From assembly GCF_000717345.1 (NCBI RefSeq), contig NZ_JNZA01000009.1, positions 132,183 through 196,182 of the forward strand: a DNA stretch of 64,000 nt, in the 5' to 3' direction. The notes beneath the pieces are model-generated. The model had not been told where the DNA came from. It was given only the letters and a program-made list of their open reading frames with translations, and ran no database searches. This document shows positions 9,059 through 17,530 of this stretch, in pieces. How positions within the stretch are numbered: position 1 is the first letter of the stretch; each line of letters begins with the position of its first letter. This DNA is from Streptomyces lydicus (GTDB taxonomy: Bacteria > Actinomycetota > Actinomycetes > Streptomycetales > Streptomycetaceae). Position numbers and translations under genes: made by a program.

Positions 9059-9868
9059 CTACGCGCCCCCGCCGCTCTGCTGCAGGTCGTTGAACTCCCG
9101 GACGTTGCGCAGATGCTCCTGGTAGTCGGCGGTGAAGCGGGTGTCGCCCGGCTTGACGGTGACGAAGTACAGCCAGTCGCCGGCAGGCGGGGCGCCGGCC
9201 GCCTTCAGCGCGTCCGCCCCGGGGTTGTCGATCGGGGTGGGCGGCAGGCCCGCGTACCGGTAGGTGTTGTACGGGCTCTTGGTCCGGGTGTCGGCGTGGC
9301 TGGTGTGGAGGGTGCTGCGGCCCAGCGCGTAGTTGATCGTCGAGTCCATCTGGAGCGGCATGTGCCGGGCGAGCCGGTTGGTGATGACCCGGGCCACCTT
9401 GCCCATGTCGGCCGGCCGGTCCGCCTCGGCCTGCACGATGCTGGCGATCACCACCGTCCGGTACGAGGTGATGTGATCGTCGGCGAGCCGCTGGTTCGCG
9501 GTCTTGACCATGTAGGACACCAGCGACACCGGAGTGGTGTCCGAGTCGAGCGGATACGTCGCCGGGAAGAGGTAGCCCTCCGGGTTGCCCTTGGCCTCGG
9601 CCGGCAGCGGGAGCCGCGCGCTCTTGGCGGCCTTCGCGGTGGAGCCGCTGGGCACATGCAGTGCCTTGTCGGCGGCGGCGTAGATCTGTCCGGCCCGCTG
9701 GCCTTCCGGGACCGTCAGCTTCTCCCCCGGCCCCGGCCCGCGCAGCAGTCGCGGCACGAGCACCACGGCTAGGACGACCAGGACAGCCAGCACGGCCACA
9801 AGAACGAGCCGGCCGGCGCGGGAGAACCGCGGACCCGGCCGGCGATCGGTGCGCTGCACGTCGCTCAT
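9059..9868 (-). CDS. mltG: Endolytic murein transglycosylase-like protein (MltG/YceG family)
   Basis: The protein has 269 residues. A short cytoplasmic N-terminus precedes one membrane span (LVLVAVLAVLVVLAVVLVP, about 20-40), and the remainder is extracellular. The family core is recognisable as GYLFPATYPL, the catalytic region VVIASIVQAEAD with the retained Glu, then VARVITNRLARHMPLQMDSTINYALG and the Thr/Ser-Tyr-rich SPYNTYRYAGLPPTPIDNPG. MltG enzymes cut nascent glycan strands and set their length. ATG 9868 lacks a clear ribosome site; a GTG at 9886 is the alternative. The protein is shorter than the main MltG of most actinobacteria, so it may be a second paralogue. Confidence 0.87.
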   Translation of the reverse strand: MSDVQRTDRRPGPRFSRAGRLVLVAVLAVLVVLAVVLVPRLLRGPGPGEKLTVPEGQRAGQIYAAADKALHVPSGSTAKAAKSARLPLPAEAKGNPEGYLFPATYPLDSDTTPVSLVSYMVKTANQRLADDHITSYRTVVIASIVQAEADRPADMGKVARVITNRLARHMPLQMDSTINYALGRSTLHTSHADTRTKSPYNTYRYAGLPPTPIDNPGADALKAAGAPPAGDWLYFVTVKPGDTRFTADYQEHLRNVREFNDLQQSGGGA

Positions 9869-10104
9869 GAGGGCACGGTAGGCCACGACGTGACGGGAGG
9901 CGGTCGGCCACCCCCGGATCGTTGCCGACGACGGCGAGCGTTCACCCCGTCGTCATAGCGCCCACACCTGCCCTCACCAGGGACAACACCGGGCCTGATC
10001 CGCGAGCCGCACCCGAGGCGCGTCCCCGCCCGCCCCGAGCGGCCGGCCCCGAGGCTCGCTCCCGCCCCGAGCCGCTGGCCCCGAGGCCCGTACGCGTCTG
10101 GCCG

Positions 10105-11469
10105 CTACGCCCGGCGCCCGTCCCCGATCCGTCGGTCGCGGCCCGCGCCCATGCCCAGCAGTGCGATTCCCGCGCACACGGCGAGCAGCAGCAGAAGGGG
10201 GACCGTCCAGCCGCCGGTGACCTGGTGGACGGCGCCGAGGACCAGCGGGCCGGCGGCCGCCAGCAGATAGCCGCCGGTCTGGGACATGCCCGAGAGGCGG
10301 GCGGCGGTGTGTGCGTCACCGGAGCGCAGCACCATCATCGTCAGGGCCAGCCCCAGCGCACCGCCCTGCCCGGTACCGAGCAGCGCCGCCCACAACCAGG
10401 CGCCCGCCACCGGCGCCAGCAGCAGCCCGGCCACACCACAGGCCATCAGGGCGGCCACCGTCACACCCAGCAGCCGCTGCCGCCGCATCCGCCCCGCGAG
10501 CATCGGCACCACGAACGAACCGGCCATCTGCACCAGCGTGCTGAAGGCGAAGACCAGGCCCGCCGCGGCCTTGTCCATCCCGTGGTCGGTGAAGATCGTC
10601 GGCATCCAGGCGATGGTCACGTACGCGATCAGGGACTGCGAGCCCATGAAGAGCGTGACCTGCCAGGCCAGCGGGGAGCGGCTCAGCTTCGGGCCGTCCT
10701 GCGGCGCGGGCACAGTGGTGGCCGCCGGCGTGCCGTGGCCGGTGCCGCGCCGGGTCAGCAACGCCTGCGGGACCCAGACCACCGCGGCGACGGCGGCCAG
10801 CAGCGACCAGGAGACCAGCGAACCCTGCCAGCCGCCGAGCGCGTTCTCCAGCGGGACCGCGGTGGCCGCCGAGACTGTGGCGCCCAGGATCATCGCCGTC
10901 GAGTACAGCGCCGTCATACCGGCGGCCCGCTCCGGGAAGTCGCGCTTGATCAGGCCCGGCATCAGCACGTTCAGCAGGGCTATGGACGCGCCGACCACCG
11001 CGCACCCGGCGAACAGCGCGACCACCGGCGGGGCGATCCGCAGCACGATCCCGCCGCACAGGGCCACCAGCGCCCCGCACAGCACCGCCTCGGTGCCCCA
11101 GCGGGCCGCCAGCTTCGGCGCGGCGATCGAACCCAGGCCCATGAAGATCAGCGGGATGGTGGTCACCAGGCTGCTGGCGGCCGCGGCGAGGTGGAAGTGC
11201 GCGCCGATCTCACCGAGCAGCGGGGAGACCCCGGCCAGCGCCGCCCGCATGTTGAGCGCGGCGAGCACGATCCCGGCCAGGAGCAGCGCGGGGTGCCCGG
11301 CCCGCAGCCGCCGTCGGGCCGCGGCGACCGGCGGCGCCGCAACCAGCTCCTCCTCGGCGTCGATCAAGGGCGCTTCGGACCAGGGTGCGTCGGACCGAGG
11401 TGCTTCCGGGCGCGGTGTTTCAGGCCGGGATGCTTCGAACCGGGGTGCTTCGGACCGGGGCAATGACAT
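10105..11469 (-). CDS. MFS exporter of the CynX/NimT type
   Basis: The protein has 454 residues and 12 hydrophobic segments. Family hallmarks are NMRAALAGVSPLLGEIG after the first span and GAGRDRR at the end. CynX/NimT members transport small organic anions or drugs such as cyanate and 2-nitroimidazole. The first 35 residues are six degenerate SEAPR-like repeats not expected in the family. ATG 11469 has a GAGG site; in-frame starts further upstream lack one. A FadR-type regulator gene lies upstream on the same strand, with a repetitive 204-base spacer between them. Confidence 0.87.
   Translation of the reverse strand: MSLPRSEAPRFEASRPETPRPEAPRSDAPWSEAPLIDAEEELVAAPPVAAARRRLRAGHPALLLAGIVLAALNMRAALAGVSPLLGEIGAHFHLAAAASSLVTTIPLIFMGLGSIAAPKLAARWGTEAVLCGALVALCGGIVLRIAPPVVALFAGCAVVGASIALLNVLMPGLIKRDFPERAAGMTALYSTAMILGATVSAATAVPLENALGGWQGSLVSWSLLAAVAAVVWVPQALLTRRGTGHGTPAATTVPAPQDGPKLSRSPLAWQVTLFMGSQSLIAYVTIAWMPTIFTDHGMDKAAAGLVFAFSTLVQMAGSFVVPMLAGRMRRQRLLGVTVAALMACGVAGLLLAPVAGAWLWAALLGTGQGGALGLALTMMVLRSGDAHTAARLSGMSQTGGYLLAAAGPLVLGAVHQVTGGWTVPLLLLLAVCAGIALLGMGAGRDRRIGDGRRA
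11365..11454. repeat. 15-bp degenerate repeat, 6 copies, in MFS N-terminus
   Basis: Six degenerate 15-base units in the 5' end of the MFS gene encode SEAPR, FEASR, PETPR, PEAPR, SDAPW and SEAPL. This hydrophilic stretch precedes the first membrane span. Confidence 0.85.
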
Positions 11470-11549
11470 GCGTACGTACCTCATCAAAAGTGTTCGCGGG
11501 AGTCCGGGGGCTGCCGGACGGAGACGAGACGGGGAGGGACTGGGAGGCG

Positions 11550-11601
11550 ACTGGAGAGGGACCGGTGAGGACTGGAGAGGACTGGAGAGGGACCGGTGAG
11601 G
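11550..11601. repeat. 21-bp direct repeat in spacer before MFS gene
   Basis: A 21-base unit (ACTGGAGAGG plus GACCGGTGAGG) occurs at 11550-11570 and 11581-11601, and shorter derivatives (GAGGACCGG) continue to about 11630. The purine-rich array fills the spacer between the FadR-type and MFS genes. Confidence 0.85.
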
Positions 11602-11673
11602 ACCGGGAGGACCGGTGAGGACCGCTGAGGAACGTGGCCGGCCGTCAACCGCCAAGCCCCCCGGTCCCGTTCC

Positions 11674-12423
11674 CTAGTCGTGGTCGCTCGACGGTCCCGC
11701 GGCGCCCCACTGGGTTTCGACGCCCAGCAGCGCTTCGACGGCCCGTTTCGGCTTCTCCAGCAGGTCGCGGGTGGCGCGCTCCGCGGCCGCCGGGTCGCCC
11801 GCCTCGATCGCCTCCAGGACGGCACGGTGATCGCCGTGCACGATCTGCGGCATCGCCTGGTCGTCCAGCGCGCTGACCAGCGCCTCCCGCACCGAGCTGC
11901 TGAACCAGCCGTACGTCGCCGTCAGCGCCGTGTTGTGCGCGGCCTCGACGACGGCTTTGTGGAAGGCGATGTCGTGGTCGGCGTAGAGCTCCAGGCTGTC
12001 CGCGCGGGGCCGCCCGTCCGCGTCCGCCAGCTCGGCCTGGGCGTCCAGGGCCGCGCGCATCCGCTCCAGGTCGGCGGGCCGGTGCCGCCGCGCGGCCAGC
12101 CGGGCGGCCTCCGCCTCCAGCGCGATCCGCAGCTCCAGGACGTCGCGGATACCGGCCCGTTGGACGCCGCGCATCAGGTCGCCGGGGTCCGCGGTGGAGA
12201 CGACGAACGTGCCCTCGCCCTGACGTGACCGCAGGAGCCCGGCGTGCACGAGCACCCGTACCGCCTCGCGGACGGTGTTCCGGCCGACCTGGAGCTGCTC
12301 GGCGAGTGCGTGCTCGCTGGGGATGCGGGAGCCCACCGGCCACTCCCCGCCGGACAGCTGGGACCGCAGGGCGTCGACGACGGTGTCCACGAGGGAGTGC
12401 CGCCCCGCTGCCTGCAATGCCAT
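11674..12423 (-). CDS. FadR/GntR family transcriptional regulator (FCD domain)
   Basis: The protein has 249 residues. The winged helix at about 8-72 contains GSRIPSEHALAEQLQVGRNTVREAVRVL and GEGTFV. The all-helical FCD effector domain at about 90-230 holds the metal/ligand residues in DHDIAFHKAVVEAAHN and HRAVLEAIEAGD. ATG 12423 is preferred over a start at 12468 because the domain begins directly after it. It probably represses itself and the downstream CynX-like exporter; the ligand is unknown but would be a small carboxylate by family habit. Confidence 0.88.
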   Translation of the reverse strand: MALQAAGRHSLVDTVVDALRSQLSGGEWPVGSRIPSEHALAEQLQVGRNTVREAVRVLVHAGLLRSRQGEGTFVVSTADPGDLMRGVQRAGIRDVLELRIALEAEAARLAARRHRPADLERMRAALDAQAELADADGRPRADSLELYADHDIAFHKAVVEAAHNTALTATYGWFSSSVREALVSALDDQAMPQIVHGDHRAVLEAIEAGDPAAAERATRDLLEKPKRAVEALLGVETQWGAAGPSSDHD

Positions 12424-12493
12424 GTCCGGTTGCCCCGTTCCTGCGTCGTTTCCGCGTCGTACCTGCACCTTTTCACCAGTTGCCCGGTCATCC

Positions 12494-12515
12494 TACAACT
12501 GATGATTTCAGTGTA
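12494..12515. promoter_or_regulatory. Imperfect palindrome upstream of FadR-type gene
   Basis: TACAACTGA and TCAGTGTA face each other around TGATT, 71 bases or more before the FadR-type start codon, in an AT-richer patch. It is a candidate operator for autoregulation. A further palindrome GTGTACAC overlaps its end (12511-12518). Confidence 0.45.
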
Positions 12516-12549
12516 CACGTAAACCTGGGGGGCCTGACCGGGCCAAGAA

Positions 12550-12579
12550 GGCGGGGCCCGGCCGGTCCCGGGCCCCGCC
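12550..12579 (-). terminator. Hairpin after decarboxylase-like gene
   Basis: Two 12-base arms GGCGGGGCCCGG (12550-12561) and CCGGGCCCCGCC (12568-12579) form a six-base-loop hairpin directly after the stop codon at 12584. There is no T tract. Confidence 0.7.
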
Positions 12580-12583
12580 TGCC

Positions 12584-14005
12584 TCACAACCCGACGTCCC
12601 GCCCCTGGATGTCCGCCAGGGACTCCCGCCGTACGAGGACGCGCGCCCGGCCGTCGGCGACCGCGATGACCGGCGGGCGCCCCACGAGGTTGTAACCGGA
12701 GGCCATGGAGAGGTGGTACGCGCCGGCGACCGGTACGGCCAGCAGGTCTCCGGGCCGGATGTCGCCGGGCAGCTGGACATCGGTGGCGAGCACGTCACCG
12801 GCCTCGCAGTGCCGGCCGACGACGGTGAACGGCTCCGGCGCGGCGGGCGAGGCCCGGCCGACCAGCCGGGGCGCGTAGCGCACCCCGTACAGCGCGGGCC
12901 GCGGGTTGTCGCTCATCCCGCCGTCCACCGCCACGAACGCGTGCGCCCCGGTCCGCTTGACGGCCAGCACCCGGTACAGGACCACACCGGCCGGGCCCAC
13001 GACGGCACGGCCGGGCTCGACGGCCAGCCGCGGCACCGGCAGTCCGGCCGCCGCACAGCCGCGCGCCAGCTCCACACGGATCCGGGTGCCCAGCGCGACG
13101 GTGTCGAGCGCGGGCTCGCCGGGGCGGTACGCCACGCCGTGACCACCGCCGAGGTCCAGCTCGGGCAGGGTGACGCCGTGCTGCTCACGGATCCGGGCGA
13201 GCAGGCCGACCAGCCGTCGGACGGCCGACAGATACGGCTTGACGGTGGTGATCTGGGAGCCCAAGTGGCAGTGCAGGCCGACCAGTTCGAGGCGCGGCTG
13301 GCTGAGCACCCGGGTGATGGCGTGCTGTGCGGAGCCGTCGGCGATCGACAGCCCGAACTTCTGGTCGTCGGTCCCCGTACGGATCTTGGCGTGACCGCCC
13401 GCGGCGATGCCCGGCACGACCCTGATCAGCACCTTCTGCCGGGTTTCCGCCGGGACCGCGGCGGCCAGCCGGGCGATCTCCGAGGTGGAGTCGATGACGA
13501 TGCGGCCGACGCCGAACCGCAGTGCGGTCCGCAGGTCGGCCGGGCTCTTGGCGTTGCCGTGCAGCACGATCCGCTCGGCCGGGAAGCCGGTGGTCACGGC
13601 CAGCTCCAGCTCCCCGGCGGAGCAGACGTCCAGGCCGAGGCCCTCCTCCTGCACCCAGTGGACCAGGGCGCGGCACAGGAACGCCTTGGCCGCGTAGTAG
13701 ACATCGGCGCCGGGAAAGGCGCGCAGGTAGGTGCGGCAGCGGTGGCGCACCTCGTCCTCGTCCAGGACGTAGGTGGGGGTGCCGAAGCGGTCGGCCAGCT
13801 CGGTGAGCGGCACCCCGGCCACCGCGACGTCACCGTGGGCGAGCGGTGCCGCGGAGGCGGGCCAGACGGACCGGACGGCGGTACGCGGGGCGGCGGCCCG
13901 CGCGGCCGGGGCGGGCGCCGGTGCAGGGGCGGGCGAGGCGGTCACGGCGGCGGCCGGCGGGGCCCCGGCCTCCTGCGCGGCCCGGGGCAGCGTGCTGTGG
14001 CTCAT
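12584..14005 (-). CDS. Diaminopimelate decarboxylase-like PLP enzyme (fold type III)
   Basis: The protein has 473 residues with an alanine-racemase-like barrel plus C-terminal beta domain. The PLP lysine is Lys107 in DVYYAAKAFL, HCHLGSQI provides the ring-stacking His, GGGHG binds the phosphate, EPGRAVVG and DGGMSDNPRPALYG follow, and HCEAGD holds the C-terminal catalytic Cys region. All expected catalytic stretches are present. The first 50 residues are an Ala/Pro-rich extension. ATG 14005 is chosen for its AGGGGTG site. It lies 12 bases after a SAV_915-like gene. It may be housekeeping LysA or a paralogue acting on another D-amino acid or amine. Confidence 0.88.
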   Translation of the reverse strand: MSHSTLPRAAQEAGAPPAAAVTASPAPAPAPAPAARAAAPRTAVRSVWPASAAPLAHGDVAVAGVPLTELADRFGTPTYVLDEDEVRHRCRTYLRAFPGADVYYAAKAFLCRALVHWVQEEGLGLDVCSAGELELAVTTGFPAERIVLHGNAKSPADLRTALRFGVGRIVIDSTSEIARLAAAVPAETRQKVLIRVVPGIAAGGHAKIRTGTDDQKFGLSIADGSAQHAITRVLSQPRLELVGLHCHLGSQITTVKPYLSAVRRLVGLLARIREQHGVTLPELDLGGGHGVAYRPGEPALDTVALGTRIRVELARGCAAAGLPVPRLAVEPGRAVVGPAGVVLYRVLAVKRTGAHAFVAVDGGMSDNPRPALYGVRYAPRLVGRASPAAPEPFTVVGRHCEAGDVLATDVQLPGDIRPGDLLAVPVAGAYHLSMASGYNLVGRPPVIAVADGRARVLVRRESLADIQGRDVGL

Positions 14006-14017
14006 GAGCGTCACCCC

Positions 14018-14341
14018 TCACACGGCCCGTAGGTGCTGGTGCACGCGCGGCATCCGCGCCACCTCGGGCGTCAGCCGCGGGTCGGTCACCACGGTGGCCC
14101 CGACGGGTTCGGCCAGCGCGCGTAAGGCGGGCTCGGAGAGCCGGATCCAGGGCTGGCCGGCGCCGAGGGCCGCGGCCAGCCGCTGGGCGGAGGTGAAGCC
14201 GACGGCGGTACGGCCACCGAGCGGCGTGCGGAACAGACGGGCCGTACAGCCCGCGGGGCCCGACCGGACGGGGACGAACAAGGGCCCGGCCGGGACACGA
14301 TCAGAGGGCTCGGGATCTTCCGCGTAGAGGTGGTGGGACAC
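14018..14341 (-). CDS. Small SAV_915/SseB-like protein
   Basis: The protein has 107 residues. VGFTSAQRLAAALG is the motif by which SAV_915-type and SseB-like Streptomyces proteins are recognised. There is no signal peptide or membrane segment. GTG 14341 is preceded by a good GAGGAG site at correct spacing; the longer frame start at 14365 has none. It forms a two-gene unit with the decarboxylase-like gene. The function is unknown. Confidence 0.72.
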   Translation of the reverse strand: MSHHLYAEDPEPSDRVPAGPLFVPVRSGPAGCTARLFRTPLGGRTAVGFTSAQRLAAALGAGQPWIRLSEPALRALAEPVGATVVTDPRLTPEVARMPRVHQHLRAV

Positions 14342-14601
14342 GGCGTTGCTCCTCGAACAGGACATCGGCCGCCCCGGACCGGTGGATGACGCTTGCGCCG
14401 GGGCTCGGCTCTGACGACGCTATGCCCGGGGAACGGGCCACTCCGCCGCTCGCTGACGCGTCATTGACGGGTTGTGGACGCTACTTGACGCGATGCTGCT
14501 GCCCGGTGGCCGATTGTGGGACGGCAGTGACAACGGGGCACCGCGGGCCCCTGTCCCCCGCCCGTGGACGGCGCCGCCGGACCGCGCTTGACCTTGACAC
14601 T

Positions 14602-14617
14602 GTGGAAAGCACTCCAC
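14602..14617. promoter_or_regulatory. GTGGA-N6-TCCAC inverted repeat before MerR gene
   Basis: The perfect five-base arms 14602-14606 and 14613-14617 lie 12 bases before the MerR start codon and just after TTGACC/TTGACA-like boxes. This is a candidate self-operator. Confidence 0.4.
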
Positions 14618-14628
14618 TGGGAGGCGTC

Positions 14629-15558
14629 ATGTTCACCATCGGAGACTTCGCCCAGTACGGCCGCGTGTCGGCCCGCATGCTGCGGCACTACGACGCCATC
14701 GGGCTGCTGCGCCCGGCCCGCACCGACCCCGTCAGCGGCTACCGCTTCTACGAGGCGGCCCAGCTCGCCCGGCTCAACCGCATCATCGCCCTCAAGGACC
14801 TCGGATTCAGCCTCCAGCAGGTGGCGGCGATCCTGGCGGAGGAGCTGAGCGCCGAGGAGCTGCGCGGCATGTTGCGGCTGCGGCAGGCGGAGCTGGAGGC
14901 GGCGCTGACGGCGGCCGGTGCGCGGCTGGCGCAGGTCGAGGCGAGGCTCCGGACGATCGAGAGTGAGGGACGCATGTCTGCCGACGATGTGGTGGTCAAG
15001 CGCACCGGAACGGTTCTGCTCGCCGAGCTGCGCGGGGTCGCCGCCAGTTACGGGCCCGAGGACATCGGACCGGTGATCACGCCGCTCTACGCCGAGCTGT
15101 GCCGGCTGCTGGAGACCGTGGGGGTGACTCCGGCGGGGCCGGGACTGGCGTACTACGAGGACGTGGCGGGGGACGCCGGGGCGGGGGACGTGGCCGGAGC
15201 CGCGGCGAACGGGGAGGGCGGCGAGGGGGCCGTCGTCGTCCACGCGGGACTGGCGGTCACCTCGGAGGCGCTGGCCAAGGCGGGCGCCACGTACGACGGT
15301 TCGACCGGCCGCCCCGGCATCCCCGCCGCGACCGGCCTCGGCTTCGACGTCGTCACCCTGCCCGGCCTGGAGTGCGCGGCCACGGTGGTGCACCGCGGCC
15401 CGATGAGCCGGATCCTGCCGACCGCGCAGAACCTCGCGCACTGGATCGACGGCAACGGCTACCGCTCCGCCGGATACGCCCGCGAGCTGTACCTGGAATG
15501 CCCGCCGGACCAGGAGAAGTGGGTCACCGAGATCCAGGAACCCGTGGTCAAGGCATGA
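14629..15558 (+). CDS. MerR family regulator with GyrI-like effector domain
   Basis: The protein has 309 residues. Residues 1-70 are a MerR winged helix (FTIGDFAQYGRVSARMLRHY, GYRFYEAAQLARLNRI), 75-115 are the dimerisation coiled coil, and 120-309 form a GyrI-like small-molecule binding domain (YLECPPDQEKWVTEIQEPV at the end is typical). Such BmrR/TipA-like proteins activate drug-response genes when bound by hydrophobic ligands. ATG 14629 has a GGGAGG site. The gene is divergent from the SAV_915/decarboxylase pair and convergent with a DHA2 drug exporter, either of which could be its target. Confidence 0.88.
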   Translation: MFTIGDFAQYGRVSARMLRHYDAIGLLRPARTDPVSGYRFYEAAQLARLNRIIALKDLGFSLQQVAAILAEELSAEELRGMLRLRQAELEAALTAAGARLAQVEARLRTIESEGRMSADDVVVKRTGTVLLAELRGVAASYGPEDIGPVITPLYAELCRLLETVGVTPAGPGLAYYEDVAGDAGAGDVAGAAANGEGGEGAVVVHAGLAVTSEALAKAGATYDGSTGRPGIPAATGLGFDVVTLPGLECAATVVHRGPMSRILPTAQNLAHWIDGNGYRSAGYARELYLECPPDQEKWVTEIQEPVVKA

Positions 15559-15602
15559 ACAAAGCACAGGTCACGGCGTGAAACAGGGCCCGTGAAACAG
15601 AC

Positions 15603-15631
15603 GCGCAGAGGGCGGGAACCGCCCCCTGCGC
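15603..15631. terminator. Bidirectional hairpin between convergent genes
   Basis: Thirteen-base arms (15603-15615 and 15619-15631) pair with a single A-C mismatch around a GAA loop. The hairpin lies between the convergent MerR and DHA2 genes. A second copy of its right arm follows about 20 bases later. Confidence 0.7.
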
Positions 15632-15679
15632 GCCACCACAACCGCCCCCTGCGCGCCACCCCACCCGGCCCCGCCCGGG

Positions 15680-17254
15680 CTACACCCCCGCCGGCGCCCC
15701 CGCACGGCCCGGCGCGGCCCCCGCGCCGCCGTCCGCCCCCGCACCGCGGTCGCCGCCCCCGGCCTGCCCCGCCCCGTCCGCGTCGCCGCCGCCACGCCGT
15801 ACGACCACCAGCACCAGCAGCCCCGCGGCCAGCGCCATCACGCCGGAGATCAGCATGATGTGCGTCAGCCCGGTGACGTAACCCGCACCGACCGCCTCGC
15901 GGGAGGCGCCGGGCCCGAGACCGTGCAGCGCGTCGGCGAAGACCGTGCCGAGCAGGGCGATGCCCAGCGCGTAGCCCAGCTGCCGGAAGGTGTTGACCGC
16001 GCCGCTCGCCATGCCGGCCCGCTGCGGGGGCGCCGCGCCGAGCGCCGCCGAGACCAGGACCGGCATCGCCGTGCCGATGCCCAGCCCGCTCACCGCGAGC
16101 CCCGGCACCAGCGCCGCCCAGCCCGAGCCGTCGCCGAGCAGCGCGTACTGCAGCAGCGCACCGACGCCCACCAGCAACAGGCCGACACCGACCGGGAGTT
16201 GCGGCGCCATCCGCTGGAGGTGCCGGCCGCCCAGCGCGCCGACCAGCAGCGACATCAGCGCCATCGGCGTGACCGCCAGACCCGCCTGCACCGGACTCAG
16301 CCCGAGGACGTTCTGCACCCACAGCCCCACGAACGTCAGGTACGGGAATGCCGCCGCCTGCAGCAGCAGCGCCGCCGCCATCAGCACCGCGAACGACGGC
16401 CGCCGCAGCAGCCCCAGATCGAGCAGCGGCCGGCGCACCCGTCGCTCCACGACGAGGAACACCAGCAGCGCGAGCGCCGACCCCACCAGCGAGACCAGCG
16501 TGCCGCGCTCGGTCCAGCCCTGCTCACCGCCGCGCATCAGCCCGTACGTCAGCGCGCCCGCACAGGCCGTGAACGACGCGGCACCGGGCCAGTCGATGAG
16601 GGCCGCCGGGTTCCGCTTGACCGAGTTCGTCTTGACCGAGTTCGTCCGAGGGCGGGCGAGGTCGCCGTGCGACTCGCGGACCCACCGCAGCGTGATCCAC
16701 ACCGCGACCGCGGTCAGCGGCAGATTGACCAGGAAGATCGCCCGCCAGTCCGCGTACTCGGTGAGCACGCCGCCCAGTACGGGGCCGATCGCGGCCGCCG
16801 CGCCGCTGGTGCCGCCCCAGACACCGAACGCCACACCGCGGTCCCGGCCCTGGTAGGCAGCCATCAGCAGCGGGGTGTTGGTGGCGAACATCGCCGCCGC
16901 GCCCACGCCCTGGACGGCCCGGGCCGCGACCAGGAGGCCGGCGTCCGGGGCGAGTCCGCAGGCCAGCGAGGCGAGCGCGAACAGCGTCAGCCCGGCCACG
17001 TAGAGCCGGCGCCGCCCGAAGAGGTCCGCCGCCGAACCCGCGACCATCAGCAGGGCGGCCAGCGCCAGCGCGTAGATGTCCATCACCCACTGGAGCGAGG
17101 TGAAGGACGCGTGCAGCCCGTCGGCTATCCGGGGCAGCGCGGTGTTCACGATCGTCACATCGACCAGCAGCAGGAAGTTCCCGAGCGTCACGGCGACCAA
17201 CGGCCACCACTTCCCGCCCGTTCGCCCTGCCGCCGTTCCGAGTGCGCTCTGCAT
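15680..17254 (-). CDS. DHA2 (EmrB/QacA) family MFS drug exporter
   Basis: The protein has 524 residues and 14 predicted membrane spans. Motif C-like GPVLGGVLTEYADWRAIFLVN, the DHA2 first-loop LVDVTIVNTALPRIADGL and GRRRLYVAGL (motif A) are all present. Residues near 205 contain a short direct repeat (TNSVKTNSVK) in the central cytoplasmic loop, encoded by a 15-base duplication. The C-terminal 45 residues are Gly/Ala-rich and disordered. ATG 17254 follows a GGAGG site. It is divergent from the Lrp-type regulator, a common regulator-exporter arrangement. Confidence 0.9.
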   Translation of the reverse strand: MQSALGTAAGRTGGKWWPLVAVTLGNFLLLVDVTIVNTALPRIADGLHASFTSLQWVMDIYALALAALLMVAGSAADLFGRRRLYVAGLTLFALASLACGLAPDAGLLVAARAVQGVGAAAMFATNTPLLMAAYQGRDRGVAFGVWGGTSGAAAAIGPVLGGVLTEYADWRAIFLVNLPLTAVAVWITLRWVRESHGDLARPRTNSVKTNSVKRNPAALIDWPGAASFTACAGALTYGLMRGGEQGWTERGTLVSLVGSALALLVFLVVERRVRRPLLDLGLLRRPSFAVLMAAALLLQAAAFPYLTFVGLWVQNVLGLSPVQAGLAVTPMALMSLLVGALGGRHLQRMAPQLPVGVGLLLVGVGALLQYALLGDGSGWAALVPGLAVSGLGIGTAMPVLVSAALGAAPPQRAGMASGAVNTFRQLGYALGIALLGTVFADALHGLGPGASREAVGAGYVTGLTHIMLISGVMALAAGLLVLVVVRRGGGDADGAGQAGGGDRGAGADGGAGAAPGRAGAPAGV

Positions 17255-17530
17255 GACCTGGTGTCCTCCGTTGTCGTGTCGTGTCGTGCCCGGCCGCCGT
17301 CCCGGGCACCCGAGGGGCCGAGTGGTCGAGGGCCGAGGGGCCGCGAAGAGGCGGAAGTGCGGAATTGCGCCATCGCGCTCGCACCACTGCGACGTCGCGC
17401 AAAAGCCACGGCGGCCGCCGTCGGGCGGCGGGTGCCGTGGGGTGTGGCTCCTACCGTCCGATGCCCGACCGGTCGCATTCCAGCCAGCTGGATCACCGCG
17501 GCGCAATCCGACACGCGCTAGCCTCGAACG

